64,000 nucleotides of DNA from Argopecten irradians (lineage: Eukaryota; Mollusca; Bivalvia; Pectinida; Pectinidae). A program made the translations under genes and the position numbers. The DNA lies in assembly GCF_041381155.1 (NCBI RefSeq), contig NC_091134.1, positions 70,240,469 through 70,304,468 of the forward strand. The letters run 5' to 3'. Shown piece after piece: positions 13,506-24,548 of this stretch. Below the pieces are notes generated by a model that did not search any database, was not told the DNA's origin, and saw only the letters and a program-made list of their open reading frames with translations. Within the stretch, counting starts at the first letter, position 1; every line of letters begins with the position of its first letter.

Positions 13506-13639
13506 ATGGACAACATAGACAGAAGTGGTCTGCGTGAGAAACTTGAGGCCAGGATTTATGGAATTACCACGGATCCTTTGGCCAGCGTGCCAATGACGAC
13601 AGTCGAAGCGGTGGAGCGGTGGGTTAGGTGATACCTCAG

Positions 13640-13774
13640 AAAATGGCTGACTGGTCCTCAGTAGCGTTAGCTGGGTACAGAGCTATAACCCAGCCACTGA
13701 TATTACAAAAAGAAGAGTATAAGATCCCCAAAATCAGGCAGTTACTGGTGCTTAAGGACAACGGAAATTCAAAG
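13640..13774 (+). CDS. possible internal exon (weak)
   Basis: A 135-bp stretch opens after CCTCAG and closes at AAG followed by GTGAGA, with both boundaries in phase 0. It could therefore be inserted between the exons at 10294-10416 and 15249-16076 without breaking the frame. It would add 45 residues ending in a lysine/leucine-rich segment (KIRQLLVLKDNG). The acceptor lacks a pyrimidine tract, which counts against it. Just upstream, 13506-13631 is another open stretch of 41 residues with coding-like composition in a different frame, closed by a stop. Either could be a decayed exon. No family is recognised. Confidence 0.22.
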
Positions 13775-15248
13775 GTGAGATGTGCCAAGTTGGACATAAA
13801 ATGTAGGTGTTAATGGTCTGCAGGACAATGAAACAGGCAGAATCGCGTCGAAAACATGGCGGCATCGTTCGAAGTTGATGTGGCAACCAGAGCAAGATGA
13901 GAATAAAAACTAGTCTGCCTTTCTCTCGTCTTTTTATATATACTACCTATATATGAAAAAAACCACGACGGAACGTCAGAATATTTCGGACTTCTGGCGC
14001 GCCTGATGGAAGAGCATACTACAACAGTCATAGCAAAGAAGCAGGCCAGTCGGCTAAACTTTGAAGGTGATCGTCTATATAGGTTAACATAGAGCGACAT
14101 CTGGTGCACGGATATCTCAATTCTAACTGAAAATATAACTATGATGTGGAACATGGAAATGTCAGAGGAACCACATGGCAGAATACGGAAAACGTTCTGT
14201 TTTATTGATCGGTTACATTGGCAGATGGACGATATACACATGGTTCATGACTACGATGAAGGAAAAAGGGGCAAATAATTTGTCAGTTTTGTCCGAGAAG
14301 GAGAGCGTAGGGTACAAAGGCTGCGTGGAAGAACTCATTGGTACCGTTTGGGACTGGTAGTTGCAAGCAGATCTTGGAATTTGTACAATGCAGTTCCCAG
14401 CTGAGATGATAGTGACACCCAGAAGGCCAGATATTCTTGTATGATCTTTGTTTTCCAAACAGATCATTTTAGTGGAAGAAATGTCTACTAAACAAGACGG
14501 GACAAACATCCGGACCTGTTAGGACTGCCAGCAATAAGGCAGTTGATTTGGAAGACCCTATGAATCCTCGGTATCACTGGAATAGAGTGTTGACTTGTGC
14601 ACATAGAAGTAGATATGTATTTAGATAATGGTTACATGACGGGCTTTACATTAGTATCTCAGTAATCACACTTCAATCACCTTCGACTATCACTTAAGTA
14701 ATATGGCGGTGGCGATGGTCTTTACTTTCAAGTGTTTAAATCACAACACCGGCAGGATGTTTTTTGTGGTTAGCATGAATGTTCCCACACACACAACACA
14801 CATACTACAGTCGAATGAGAAATAGCTTTGGGTGTCCTATCACACGCTTTATCATTCTATTTCACGTGGCGTATTCTTGACAGTAATTTGCGCCGTCTGC
14901 ACAGTCAAGCCTAAAATCACATTTATTCCAATTTTACGCTTCGATTTAGGAGATCCCCAATACAACCATTAATTATTCTCTATTCAAAGAAATGGATTCA
15001 TGTTTTCTTTGTTCAATAAATGAAACACATTTCTGCTGAAATAAAGTATTGTCGAAGAAACTAAGTTAGTTTGTATCAAAGACACACCTCTTTCGCAGCG
15101 GCAAAGACCGCCATTTTGAAACGTGCAATCCAGAATGGCAAGCCCACATTAACTGTATAAAAAGATATGACAATCTTGACATTATTGAAAATAAAGTATC
15201 ACTCATTTCACATTCTTAATAATGTTTTGCATTTGTTTAATTGAAGAG
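13775..15248. other. intronic stretch with uncertain open frames
   Basis: Contains several overlapping open frames on both strands (13810-14509) of 60-140 codons. None has recognisable motifs or paired splice sites. Nothing else can be supported before the acceptor at 15248. Confidence 0.35.
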
Positions 15249-16076
15249 CCGAAGTTCCGATGGGCTGTAGAGAGCTATGTCAAACAAGGAGTAGACCAAC
15301 ACCCAAGCCGGAAGCAGGTGCCATTCTTTCTGCACAGGTCCAAGACTCTACAAGTAATTCAAAATAAACCATTCCAGCGATATTACACACACTTAGAGAT
15401 GACGCCAACACCTCGACCGCACACAGATCGTGACCGATTGGAACCCCTAATTCGGAAAAACAAAAATGACAGGCGTTATTCTCTGTCGTTTGTGTATAAA
15501 CAGACACCTTACCCCGGGATTCTTCAGAAACCGAACACAGACCGGCCGTTGTTAAGGCGACCGACTCCACTGCGGACGCCACCGGTACAGGAAACAGACT
15601 CTCAGTTCAAAAATTTTACAAAAAGTTTAGAATTGAAACCGAAAAACTTTGCCACATCTACAGAGCAAGATATATTCTACAATAAGAACTACCCATTATT
15701 ACTGGACGCCCATGCCGAGGAGGAAGTCTCCACACTTCCGCGTAAGCGTACACCGACTCCAGAAATCTGTTTTACACCGGAAATGAAACGCGGAATGTCC
15801 ATAACGTCCAGAATTCAGAATCTGAAAATGGAAATAGACTTACTTGATAAGGAAACGGATGGGATAGACTTCCGAACTGTGTTGAGAGACGATGCGTTTG
15901 ATCCTTCTAATTGGTCGTGGAATAAGGGCAGGTCTAGTTATATGGTTCCATCGCCTTCTAGTTCTCAAATGCAGCGCCAGCGTCCTAAATCTCCCAGTCC
16001 AATGTCAGTTTGTACCCTCCCTAAAGATAAGCCACCAACCTCCTTCTCTCCCGGCAGGTCACTTTCACCGTTCTGA
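15249..16076 (+). CDS. terminal exon of an unrecognised basic, proline/serine-rich protein
   Basis: A long open frame runs to TGA at 16074. An in-frame ATG at 15222 would give 284 residues on its own. Alternatively, GAAGAG ending at 15248, preceded by a T-rich run, is a phase-0 acceptor that fits the donor at 10416. I prefer the spliced reading but cannot exclude the ATG. The protein is hydrophilic, rich in arginine, proline, serine and threonine, with many SP/TP dipeptides (KRTPTPE, PKSPSPMS, RSLSPF). It has a short heptad-like helix (SRIQNLKMEIDLLDKE) and no membrane segment. It resembles disordered cytoskeletal or nuclear proteins, but no family is recognised. The GC content is clearly above that of the flanks. 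Confidence 0.65.
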   Translation, partial: PKFRWAVESYVKQGVDQHPSRKQVPFFLHRSKTLQVIQNKPFQRYYTHLEMTPTPRPHTDRDRLEPLIRKNKNDRRYSLSFVYKQTPYPGILQKPNTDRPLLRRPTPLRTPPVQETDSQFKNFTKSLELKPKNFATSTEQDIFYNKNYPLLLDAHAEEEVSTLPRKRTPTPEICFTPEMKRGMSITSRIQNLKMEIDLLDKETDGIDFRTVLRDDAFDPSNWSWNKGRSSYMVPSPSSSQMQRQRPKSPSPMSVCTLPKDKPPTSFSPGRSLSPF

Positions 16077-16109
16077 TGGAGGACAGTGACGTAGAATTCA
16101 TTAAATTCC

Positions 16110-16115
16110 AATAAA
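16110..16115 (+). terminator. polyadenylation signal
   Basis: AATAAA lies 34 bp after the stop at 16074-16076 and is followed by an A/T-rich stretch with a second AATAAA about 20 bp on. It supports 15249-16076 as a terminal exon. Confidence 0.6.
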
Positions 16116-16451
16116 GCAAAATTGTCATGAATAAAAAAGCTCCATCCTGAAGGTTACACGTGAATCAGAATGAAGATTGTTTCCATAATATGTTGACATC
16201 ACCAATGTCATTGACACTAAACAGTGCCATAACTATTTCAATAAGTTTCTAATACAATGTAGATTGTCAGTAACATTGTTATATAACTATTCAGTGATTA
16301 CAATGATGAATAAATAAGAAAAATTATCATCAGGTTTGGTGATTTATTTTAAATAATTCAGTGGCATTATGTCAAGATATCGGTGATAATTTGTTGTTGG
16401 TTTTTAACTACTCTATCGTGATTCTGTAGCATTAACGACCGTTAATATTAA

Positions 16452-16994
16452 AGGGACAATTCAGTCTAAGAGAACATTAAAATTTGTATATATATCAGAT
16501 AAAACAAGTTCTAATGGAAATTAGATCAGTCAGTTTTACTGTGATATGCCTGAAACGCCTATGGTGGTGACATGTGTGTGAAATATTACACACTGTGGTC
16601 GAACTTCTTGTATGCCGAACCCTATCCCTTGCTCGTAAAGTAATGCAACTTTTGGCTAGAACTGCTCAAATCGCTCTGACAGTAGTGTGTTTACCTCATT
16701 AGGTGAATTGTCTTGCCTAAAAATCATTTTATCACCTTCTCAGTGGTTATGTAGTTCATTTGTTTAACGTGCGTGACTTTGGCTCGGGTATGGGTACAGA
16801 GTTAATATTGTACCTGTTTAATCGTATTGATCAACGATTTGATATTTCAACGATATTAATTAAAATACTTAACAATGTCGTGGAGATTGTCAATGTTTTA
16901 CGTTATATGTTTCATAAGAAATGTAGAACAATACATTTATGCTATATTTTGCTTATTGGTTATGTAAAAGAATTTGCCTGAGTGAATTGTCTCT
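16452..16994. mobile_element. 543-bp MITE at a TTAA target
   Basis: Ends are inverted (AGGGACAATTCA on the left, TGAATTGTCTCT on the right) and the element is flanked by TTAA at 16448-16451 and 16995-16998. TTAA targets are used by piggyBac-like and Kolobok-like transposons. An open frame at 16760-16981 is AT-driven and not convincing. Confidence 0.8.
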
Positions 16995-17240
16995 TTAACA
17001 ACACGTAGTTAGGTGCTCGCTCCTGAGAAACCCTGAGTTCTGTTCCCTGGCCGAGACGCGATTTAATGTGTTCTACATAAGATGTCCGTATAATTTGATT
17101 GGATGAGATGTGCTTGTTCTGTATCTCTAGCATCATACTTCATTTAGATAGCAGTATAAAAAGGACAAGAGAGGAGCATACTACAGTCTCCAAATCACTT
17201 CACACACACAACATACCACATACACGATAGGCTGTTCTAA

Positions 17241-17365
17241 AGATGCTCCACCGCCAACGACAGGCAATGAATACGTATCATTCTTCAGTTACAAAAGTTA
17301 CTTACTCTACCCCATTACCACCATTGAAAAGTTTGAGCTTCTTATTATAATTCAAGATAGACCCC
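17241..17365 (+). mobile_element. fragment of an inverted-repeat DNA element
   Basis: AGATGCTCCACCGCC at the start, then a segment from TTCTTCAGTTACAAAAGTTA to about 17345, match the element at 58191-58953. Only one end is present, so this is a truncated copy. Confidence 0.6.
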
Positions 17366-17860
17366 TAGAACGAATATATATATCCGGCCTACGATACCTT
17401 TCGGCCTAAAGACGACATCAGTATCTGTCTACAAATCTTTTGAGCTACAATATTGCAGCTACACGAGAAAAATCATTAGACGCCCAGCGTAAACATTGAA
17501 ATATAAATTAAACCTGTAAAACTGTGGCAGTATCAATGTACTTAGGCCTAGCATAATGCCCGGTTCTATTTGAGGAATATGTATTTATTTCAGCTTACAG
17601 CGATCGTCATGTATTTGTGCTGATTTTTTTAAATATAATTACATGAACACAATGCGAACATCGTTTCCAAAGTGACCATATTATACTCCGATTTCAAATT
17701 TAGCGGTTATGTTATCTTATTGTGATGTCATATTATTGACAACCATTGAAATATATCAAACGTAGAAAAAAATTCAAAGAGGAAATAATTCATTCCAAAA
17801 CATATATTTCAAAATGTACGGACTCTAATAGCTTGTCTCCTGTAGAGATCCATTTTTGGC

Positions 17861-18377
17861 ATTCGTACCAGTCTAAGTGAATTTGCAGATAAGACATTCG
17901 TACCAGTCTAAGTGAATTTACGGGTAAGACATTCGTACCAGTCTAAGTGAATTTGCAGGTAAGACATTCGTACCAGACTATGTGAATTTGCAGGTAAGAC
18001 ATTCGTACCAGTCTTAGTGAATTTGCAGGTAAGACATTCGTACCAGTCTAAGTGAATTTGCAGGTAAGACATTCGTACCAGTCTAAGTAAATTTGCAGGC
18101 AAGACATTCGTACCAGTCTAAGTGAATTTGCAGGTATGGCATTCGTACCAGACTATGTGAATTTGCAGGTAAGACATTCGTACCAGTCTAAGTGAATTTG
18201 CAGGTAAGACATTCGTACCAGTCTAAGTAAATTTGCAGGCAAGACATTCGTACCAGTCTAAGTGAATTTGCAGGTAAGACATTCGTACCAGTCTAAGTGA
18301 ATTTGCAGGTAAGACATTCGTACCAGTCTAAGTAAATTTGCAGATAAGATATTCGTACCAGACTATTTGAATTCGCA
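17861..18377. repeat. 35-bp minisatellite
   Basis: Nearly 15 tandem copies of a 35-bp unit: ATTCGTACCAGTCTAAGTGA then ATTTGCAGGTAAGAC. Variants are AGACTATGTGA and TAAATTTGCAGGCAAG. Most units carry CAGGTAAG, a near-perfect 5' splice-site consensus, immediately preceded by a T-rich TTTGCAG acceptor-like word. The open frame on the reverse strand is a by-product of the repeat. Confidence 0.95.
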
Positions 18378-19320
18378 TAATTTTAAAGACGCGTTGTTTC
18401 CGATTAGTGTATTTATGAACATGTATCAGTGAATGTAATTTTCATATTATTTTGACAAATACGCCGAGATACACCTAGATGTCTGACCATTTTTATGAAA
18501 ATTCGTGGATTTTAGATCATGTGTTAAACAAGTATATAGGGAGCCGGGAGATAGTGGATGTCAGGATTTTCTGACGCTAGCGCGCATTATGAAGATTGTC
18601 TGCAAAGCCCTAGCATCTATATAGACCATAGATGCCATAGGAAGATAATTTAATGCGTAAATATTGACAGACGAGTTTAAATTTTATGGTCCCCCGAAAA
18701 TATTCAAGTGCAGAACAGAAAGTGCCGGTGAATAAATCTTACCCAACTCAGTGACTCTCTTTTGGGTGATTTAACGACCGAGGACAGTGTCGGATTCTGG
18801 TGATATAGTTCATCGTTATAGAATCCTAAAGGAAAATAAGAAATAGTAAAATCAGAGATTGACACATCTCTCGAAATCTATCGGCACAACGGAATCGTCA
18901 ATGAATGTAGATGATGTGTTGGAGTGGATGTGGTCTAAATTGCCATTCTGCCAATAAAACGAGGTAGGCCTATTCACTTCGACCGCTGTTATAAACTTGC
19001 AATCAACAAGTTGGAACTTTTAATGGATGTTAGACGCAATTCGATTGGCTGAGGGAGGTCGTGATTTTGTGGAAAAAAAAAGTATAAATCTAGCGCCTAA
19101 AGCATTCCTGTTATTCTAATCAAGAAAGATAACTCCAGGATAGAGTATCTGCTCTGGTATGGTTTCAGTCTCGTTGAAGCTTCGTTTTCAACATTGATCA
19201 AAGAGTTTTTGTGTTTTTCAACAAATAATTGTCTCTATTTGTAGCAAGTTGTCAAACACAAATTATGTAAAAAATTAAACTTCTATTGTTTATAGAACCT
19301 TTAACACACGAATACACTTT
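18378..19320. other. intergenic stretch, nothing recognised
   Basis: AT-rich unique sequence; no exon, RNA gene or repeat structure can be supported. Confidence 0.5.
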
Positions 19321-19887
19321 ATGGAGAGGTGAAATTACACCTTTTTTTACTTCAACATTTTTTTCACTTAAATCGCCTGTGCGACGGCATGTTTATCTAT
19401 ATCAAGTCAATTTTTGCTGTAAATCTTTTGAAGGTTCATTGAGATGAAAATTTTAAGCATTTGAGTGTAAAATTGTAAGCTATTGGTCTTTTATTTTTAC
19501 ATTTAATGATATAAAAGTAATTTGAAATTTTAGCAAAACTGCTGAAAAATAACAAATTTTGTAACAGGACAAAAAATACGCATATTGACCCCATATTTTA
19601 TGATAGTTTTAGAACCAGAAACTTTCTTTTCTTTTGAACTGCAAAATTTTAGAAAAAGTTAGTTATCAGAACTTTTTTCTGTGAAGCGTTTAATCTGCAA
19701 TAAAATGTTTAAAAAAACCAAGGCATTTTCATCTTCAAAATTTAGGGAGTAGGGGTAAAATATATATGACCTCCTATTTTATGCTGGTTTTAGAAAGAGC
19801 AACTCTTTTTCTTTTGAATGCAAAATTTTAGAAAATTTTAGTCATCAGAGCTCTTTCTGTGAGACATTGAATTTGTCAGAAATCAGA
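19321..19887. repeat. AT-rich repeat with two diverged ~190-bp units
   Basis: Two related units follow each other. Each has ATTTTATG, TAGTTTTAGAA or GGTTTTAGAA, TTTCTTTTGAA, GCAAAATTTTAGAAAA and TCTGTGA in the same order (about 19590-19690 and 19770-19870). They adjoin the hairpin-ended repeat at 19888 and are probably part of the same dispersed family. Confidence 0.55.
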
Positions 19888-21136
19888 ACAAGAGGCCCAT
19901 GGGCCTTAACGGTCATCTGACTCATGGCACAAAACAACAAAGTCACAGTATAAAGTAGTGGTTAACAATTAATATAAACAATACAAGGAACTCCTCAGTT
20001 GAATATGTAAGTTTATGAAATAGGTAAATGTCATTTGTTGAACAAACTTGTAGCCCTTCATCCATATATGGTTGTAACTCATTCAAGGATTAATATAAGG
20101 AGTCAGATTTTAAAGCCAATTTCAGCAAAGCTCCCATTTTGGACCTCCGCCTTACTATCCCCATGGGTCTTAGCTCGGTCCTTTATAAAATATGATTGTA
20201 CTCCACTAAAGTTCCCCCTTCTGAATCAATTAAAACCCCTATAGACCAATTTTCATTGAGATCGGAGACTGAAACCTTAAAACAGGAAGTGGGCCAGCGG
20301 CCATCTTGGAATACCAAAATCTTTACAAAATATTTTGCATCATGTTCAGCATTAATTAAAACCCCTATAGACCAATTTTCATTGAGATCGGAGACCTAGA
20401 CCTGAAAACAGGAAGTGGGCCAGCTAAAACTAAGAAAATTTGCCCTTTTGGGGCCCACCCCTCAGCCCCTAGGGGTAGGACCAGACTCATTTATATAAAA
20501 TATGATTGTCATTCCCCAATGATGTTTAACACCAAATATAGATGAAATCCATCCAAGGATGAAGGAGGAGTAGGATCTTAAAGCTAAAATTAAGAAAATT
20601 TGCCCTTTCGGGGCCCCACCCCACAGCCCCTAGGGCTCAGACCTATCTCATATATATAAAATATGATTTTCCTTCCCCAATGATGTTTCACACTATATAT
20701 GGATAAAATCCATTTAAGGATGAAGGAGAAGTAGGATTTTAAAGCTAAAATTAAGAAAAATTGCCCTTTTGGGGCCCCACTCCTCTGACCCTAGGGTTCG
20801 GACCAGGCTCATTTATATAATATATGATTGTCCTTCCCAATGATGTTTCAAACAAAGTATGGATGAACTCCATTCAAGGATGAAGGAGGAGTAGGATTTT
20901 AAAGCTAAAATAAGAAAATTTGCCCTTTTGGGGCCCCACCCCTCTGACCCTAGGGGTCGGACCAGGCTCATTTATATAAAATATGATTGTCCTTCCCCAA
21001 TGATGTTTCACACTAAATATGGATGAAATCCATTCAAGGATGAAGGAGGAGTAGGATTTTAAAGCTAAAATAAGAAAATTTGCCCATTTGGGTCCCCATC
21101 CCCCAGCCCATAGGGGTCGGACCAGGCTCATTTATA
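19888..21136. repeat. dispersed repeat with ~160-bp tandem core
   Basis: Opens with ACAAGAGGCCCATGGGCC, a terminal motif also found inverted at the right end of the repeat at 29984-30480. From about 20425 the core has four to five tandem units of about 160 bp, each with AAAATTTGCCCTTTTGGGGC, a CCTAGGGGTCGGACC word, TATATAAAATATGATTGTC and GAAGGAGGAGTAGGA. The Gypsy element entered the last unit at 21136, and the matching AAATATGATTG resumes beyond its far LTR near 28614. The open frames here are shadows of the repeat. Confidence 0.8.
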
Positions 21137-21842
21137 TGTTACATGAACGAATAACAGAAATGAGAAACCAGCAGCTAAATTCAAAACACAATTTAATTAT
21201 ATATACAATATTATACAGAGATGGTTTACAATATCTAAAGTAATTGGTGGTGGTACAAGAGTAATACGATGATTTAAAGTGTTACTTATCTGTATGTGAA
21301 TGTCCTGGTATAATCCTTGATCCTTCCAGGTTTCAAATTAACAATAATCACAAATCCACAAGGAAAATGAATGTCCACAGATGATTTGTAAAGTTCCAGG
21401 CAATATGAATAAATCCACACAAAGTGTTGTAATAATCCACAGATAAAGTCACAATAGCTCTCCCAATAGAATCTTATATGGCACTGTACAATTCTTGATA
21501 TGTCTAATTACAGGTCTCATTACAGTTCTGATTAGCTTTGGACAGTTGGAGTATATATAGCTAAACCCTAATTCAAGAATATTGGAGAACCTTCTACTTC
21601 TAGAAATATCTAACTAAAAACAGTAAACAAATAAACACACAGAACTTTCTGGAAATAGATCATTCTAGATCTCTACTTATAATCAACATGTTTACAAACA
21701 TATTTGTTTATACATGATAATATTCTAGAAAGTTCTATAACCTAAATCAATGATATGACCTTTATAGGATGTATTGATAATAAAGCTATAGGAGTTATCT
21801 CCCTTATCTCATAACTACATGTATTTAGTGTCATACATAACA
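21137..21842 (-). repeat. 3' LTR of the Gypsy element
   Basis: 706 bp, starting TGTTACATGAACG and ending CATACATAACA on the plus strand. It differs from the other LTR at only a few positions (for example ACATG/ACACG near the left end and a short T-run change near 21698), which implies a recent insertion. AATAAA-type words and a TATATATAG box lie within. Confidence 0.95.
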
Positions 21843-21858
21843 CACCCCTCCTTAAGGA
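21843..21858 (-). other. polypurine tract
   Basis: On the minus strand the bases just before the 3' LTR read TTAAGGAGGGGTG, a purine run at the position expected for plus-strand priming. Confidence 0.7.
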
Positions 21859-21907
21859 AAAGAAAGTTTTCTTGAAAAGGAAACTTTCTTGACATATCAA
21901 GTCATAT

Positions 21908-23227
21908 TTAAATCCTTGATAAAGCATCAGCCAGAATATTGTCTTTCCCTTTGATATGTTTGATGTCAAGATTGTACTCTTGCAAAGTCAAACTCCACCT
22001 GAGAATTCTTTGGTTTTTGTTTTTCATTTTCCCAATGAATGTCAAAGGGTTGTGGTCGGTGAAGACCAACACAGGCACAACTGTAGTGCAGAGATATACA
22101 TCAAATTGGTTCAAGGCCAAAATCAACGCTAAACATTTTTTCTCAATGGTGGAATAATTTCTCTGGTGTTTGTCAAACTTTTTCGAGAAATAACAAATTG
22201 GATGGTCAATTTGTTCAGAACCTTCTTGCATCAAAACAGCACCAACACCTACATCGCTGGCGTCAACAAACAGTTTAAACTGTTTATTAAAATCTGGAGC
22301 AGTCAGAACTGGTGAGTTTGATAGTATGGCTTTCAATTTCTCAAAGGCAGACTTACATTCGTCTGACCAGACAAATTTGACATTTTTCTTTAACAAAGCA
22401 GTAAGTGGAGCTGCTATAACAGAGAAATTTTGACAAAATTTTCTGTAATATCCAGCCATACCAAGAAATCTCATCAGCTCTCTCTTGCTTCCAGGAGTTG
22501 GAAAATCTATAATTGAATCTACTTTGGCCTGAACAGGTTTAACCTGCCCCTGTCCTACAACATGACCTAAAAATTCAACAGTTGCATGACAAAATTCACA
22601 TTTCAATAAGTTTAGAGTCAATTTCATGGTAGTGAGTCTTTCGAAGAATTCACGAATCCCGCGTAGATGGTCTTCCCACGTGTCGTGATAGTTGATGACG
22701 TCATCGATGTATCCATCACAGCCTTCCAGGTCTGATATCACGCTGTTAAGAAGACGTTGAAATGTTGCCGGGGCATTCTTCAGACCAAACGGCATAATTT
22801 TGTACTGGTACAAACCTTGTGAGGTTACAAATGCCGACACTTCTTTAGCTCTTTCTGTTAATGGCACATGCCAATATCCTTTCAACAGGTCAAACTTGCT
22901 TACGTACTTGGCTTTGCCAACTTTGTCAATACATGAGTCAATCCTTGGAATTGGATAAGAGTCTGTTTTACTGACAGAGTTTACTTTTCTGAAGTCAGTA
23001 CAGAATCGGTATGTCTTGTCTGGCTTTGGTACCAGAACACATGGAGAGCTCCATTCACTTTTGCTTGGTTCAATAATATCATTGTCCAACATGTATTGAA
23101 TTTCTTTCTTTAAATGTTCTTCTTTCAAAGGATTGACACGGTAAGGATGTTGCTTGACAGGTGGCGCATCGCCCACATCCACGTCGTGATAGATAGCATC
23201 TGTTTTGCCTGGTGTATCCAAAAACAA
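21908..23227 (-). CDS. Gypsy reverse transcriptase and RNase H
   Basis: A 439-residue frame covers the polymerase and RNase H. Visible RT blocks are SPCVLVPKPD, FCTDFRKVN, FDLLKGYWHVPL, MPFGLKNAPATFQ and the catalytic YIDD (plus-strand 22700-22715). RNase H follows with FVDASDVGVGAVL, FTDHNPLTF and NILADALSR close to the stop. The frame lies directly upstream of the purine tract and 3' LTR, so nothing follows RNase H. In the standard gypsy order the integrase would be here. The sequence just 5' of this frame contains a stop and a frame change, so the link to integrase is broken in this copy. Confidence 0.93.
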   Translation of the reverse strand: MFLDTPGKTDAIYHDVDVGDAPPVKQHPYRVNPLKEEHLKKEIQYMLDNDIIEPSKSEWSSPCVLVPKPDKTYRFCTDFRKVNSVSKTDSYPIPRIDSCIDKVGKAKYVSKFDLLKGYWHVPLTERAKEVSAFVTSQGLYQYKIMPFGLKNAPATFQRLLNSVISDLEGCDGYIDDVINYHDTWEDHLRGIREFFERLTTMKLTLNLLKCEFCHATVEFLGHVVGQGQVKPVQAKVDSIIDFPTPGSKRELMRFLGMAGYYRKFCQNFSVIAAPLTALLKKNVKFVWSDECKSAFEKLKAILSNSPVLTAPDFNKQFKLFVDASDVGVGAVLMQEGSEQIDHPICYFSKKFDKHQRNYSTIEKKCLALILALNQFDVYLCTTVVPVLVFTDHNPLTFIGKMKNKNQRILRWSLTLQEYNLDIKHIKGKDNILADALSRI

Positions 23228-23349
23228 ATGTTTAAACTAAAGTATCAAATCTTTCAGTTCTTTGCGTTCCTCTTCTGATAGATGACACAGTTTCTTGTCC
23301 AAGTTCGCGAGCACATCTGAGTTCCGTAACTTAACACCACAGTCTAAAC

Positions 23350-23676
23350 CTACATCTTGTAACCACCATCTAAGTCTACTTTACAAATATCAGCTGTACT
23401 TTCACTTTGTGATGGTACAGAGGCCAAAGTAGCAATAGGTTGAGAGGTCTTGCTCTCTTCTCTATCTACATATTTCTTAAGCATATTAACATGACATAAT
23501 TGAGTTTTCTTGCGCCTCCCTGGAGTTTGTACAATGTAGTTAACATCATCGACCTTTTTCTCAACAACATAAGGTCCAAAATATCTAGCTTGCAAAGGCT
23601 GACTCGGTATTGGTAATAGAGCCAAAATTTTGTCACCTGGATCAAAACTTCTTGTACGGGGGCATCTTTTTATCAT
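23350..23676 (-). pseudogene. Gypsy integrase C-terminal part (GPY/F module)
   Basis: Encodes FDPGDKILALLPIP, then RYFGPYVVEKK and NYIVQTPGRRKKTQLCHVN, the GPY/F-type C-terminal domain of Ty3/gypsy integrases. It is in a different frame from the integrase core that precedes it. The change falls at a run of five C on the minus strand (near 23657), so the break may be a real frameshift or a homopolymer error in the assembly. Confidence 0.8.
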
Positions 23677-24214
23677 ACCATGCTTTCATTTTGGTTTGAG
23701 CAACGGCCAAATTTTCTTTTGCCAGTTCACATGCCCTTGTCAACCTTTGCTTAAAATTACACACATACTCTAAGAGATTCACTTTAGAATCTTCGTCCAA
23801 AATTTTGTCTTTCAAAATTTTCAAAGGACCAGTGTGTCCAAACACAAGTTCAAAAGGACTGAAGCCAAGAGATTCTTGTACAGATTCACTAACGCCAAAC
23901 AACAACATGTGTATACCTTTGTCCCAATCTCTTTTGTTTTCAAAACAATAAGATTTCATCATATTCTTCAATGTCTGATGAAAACGTTCTAAAGCACCCT
24001 GAGACTCTGGATGATAAGCACTAGACTTACACTGCTTGATCTGGAGCTGGTACATTACTTGTTGAAAAATACCAGACATGAAATTCGAACCTTGGTCCGA
24101 TTGGACAGCTTTTGGAAGACCAACCAATGTAAAGAATTTAACCAAAGCCTTGACTATGTTAGGGGGCCTTAATATTTCTGAGTGGAATGGCTTCAGGAAA
24201 GCGTGTGGAAGCAC
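23642..24214 (-). pseudogene. Gypsy integrase catalytic core
   Basis: Contains the second and third catalytic acidic residues: SDQGSNF, then HPESQGALERFH, with exactly 35 residues between D and E. These are followed by the conserved SPFELVFG segment. The frame begins after a shift at a run of C on the minus strand near 24163. The first catalytic residue lies in the preceding frame (24159-24494). Confidence 0.85.
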
Positions 24215-24494
24215 ACATAATAGTTAAAAGATACTCATTCCCAGACTTAGTTTTGGGTAGAGGACCTACACAGTCTATAATGACTCTACTGAATGGTTCC
24301 TCAAATGCTGGAATGGGGTGCAAAGGTGCCACAGGGATTTTCTGATTAGGTTTCCCTACCACCTGACAAGTATGACAAGACCTACAAAAATCAGCCACAT
24401 CCCGTTTCAACTTGGGCCAAAAGAAGTTATCTAAGATCCTGTTATATGTCTTGGTCACACCTAAATGCCCTGCCATAGGTACATCATGAGACAA
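24159..24494 (-). pseudogene. Gypsy integrase N-terminal part
   Basis: Carries the zinc-binding region (a histidine in AGHLGV, then CRSCHTC) and the first catalytic aspartate in IIDCVGPLP, as in Ty3/gypsy integrases. It ends in a frameshift into the core frame. Its position between protease and reverse transcriptase is the key feature of this element. Confidence 0.85.
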
Positions 24495-24548
24495 ACTCAG
24501 AATATCTTGCCTATACCTCGGTGGGACAACTATTTGATTGACAACCTT

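Noticed and set aside
17908..18102. Tandem-repeat peptide on the minus strand
   Set aside because: A shadow of the 35-bp minisatellite.
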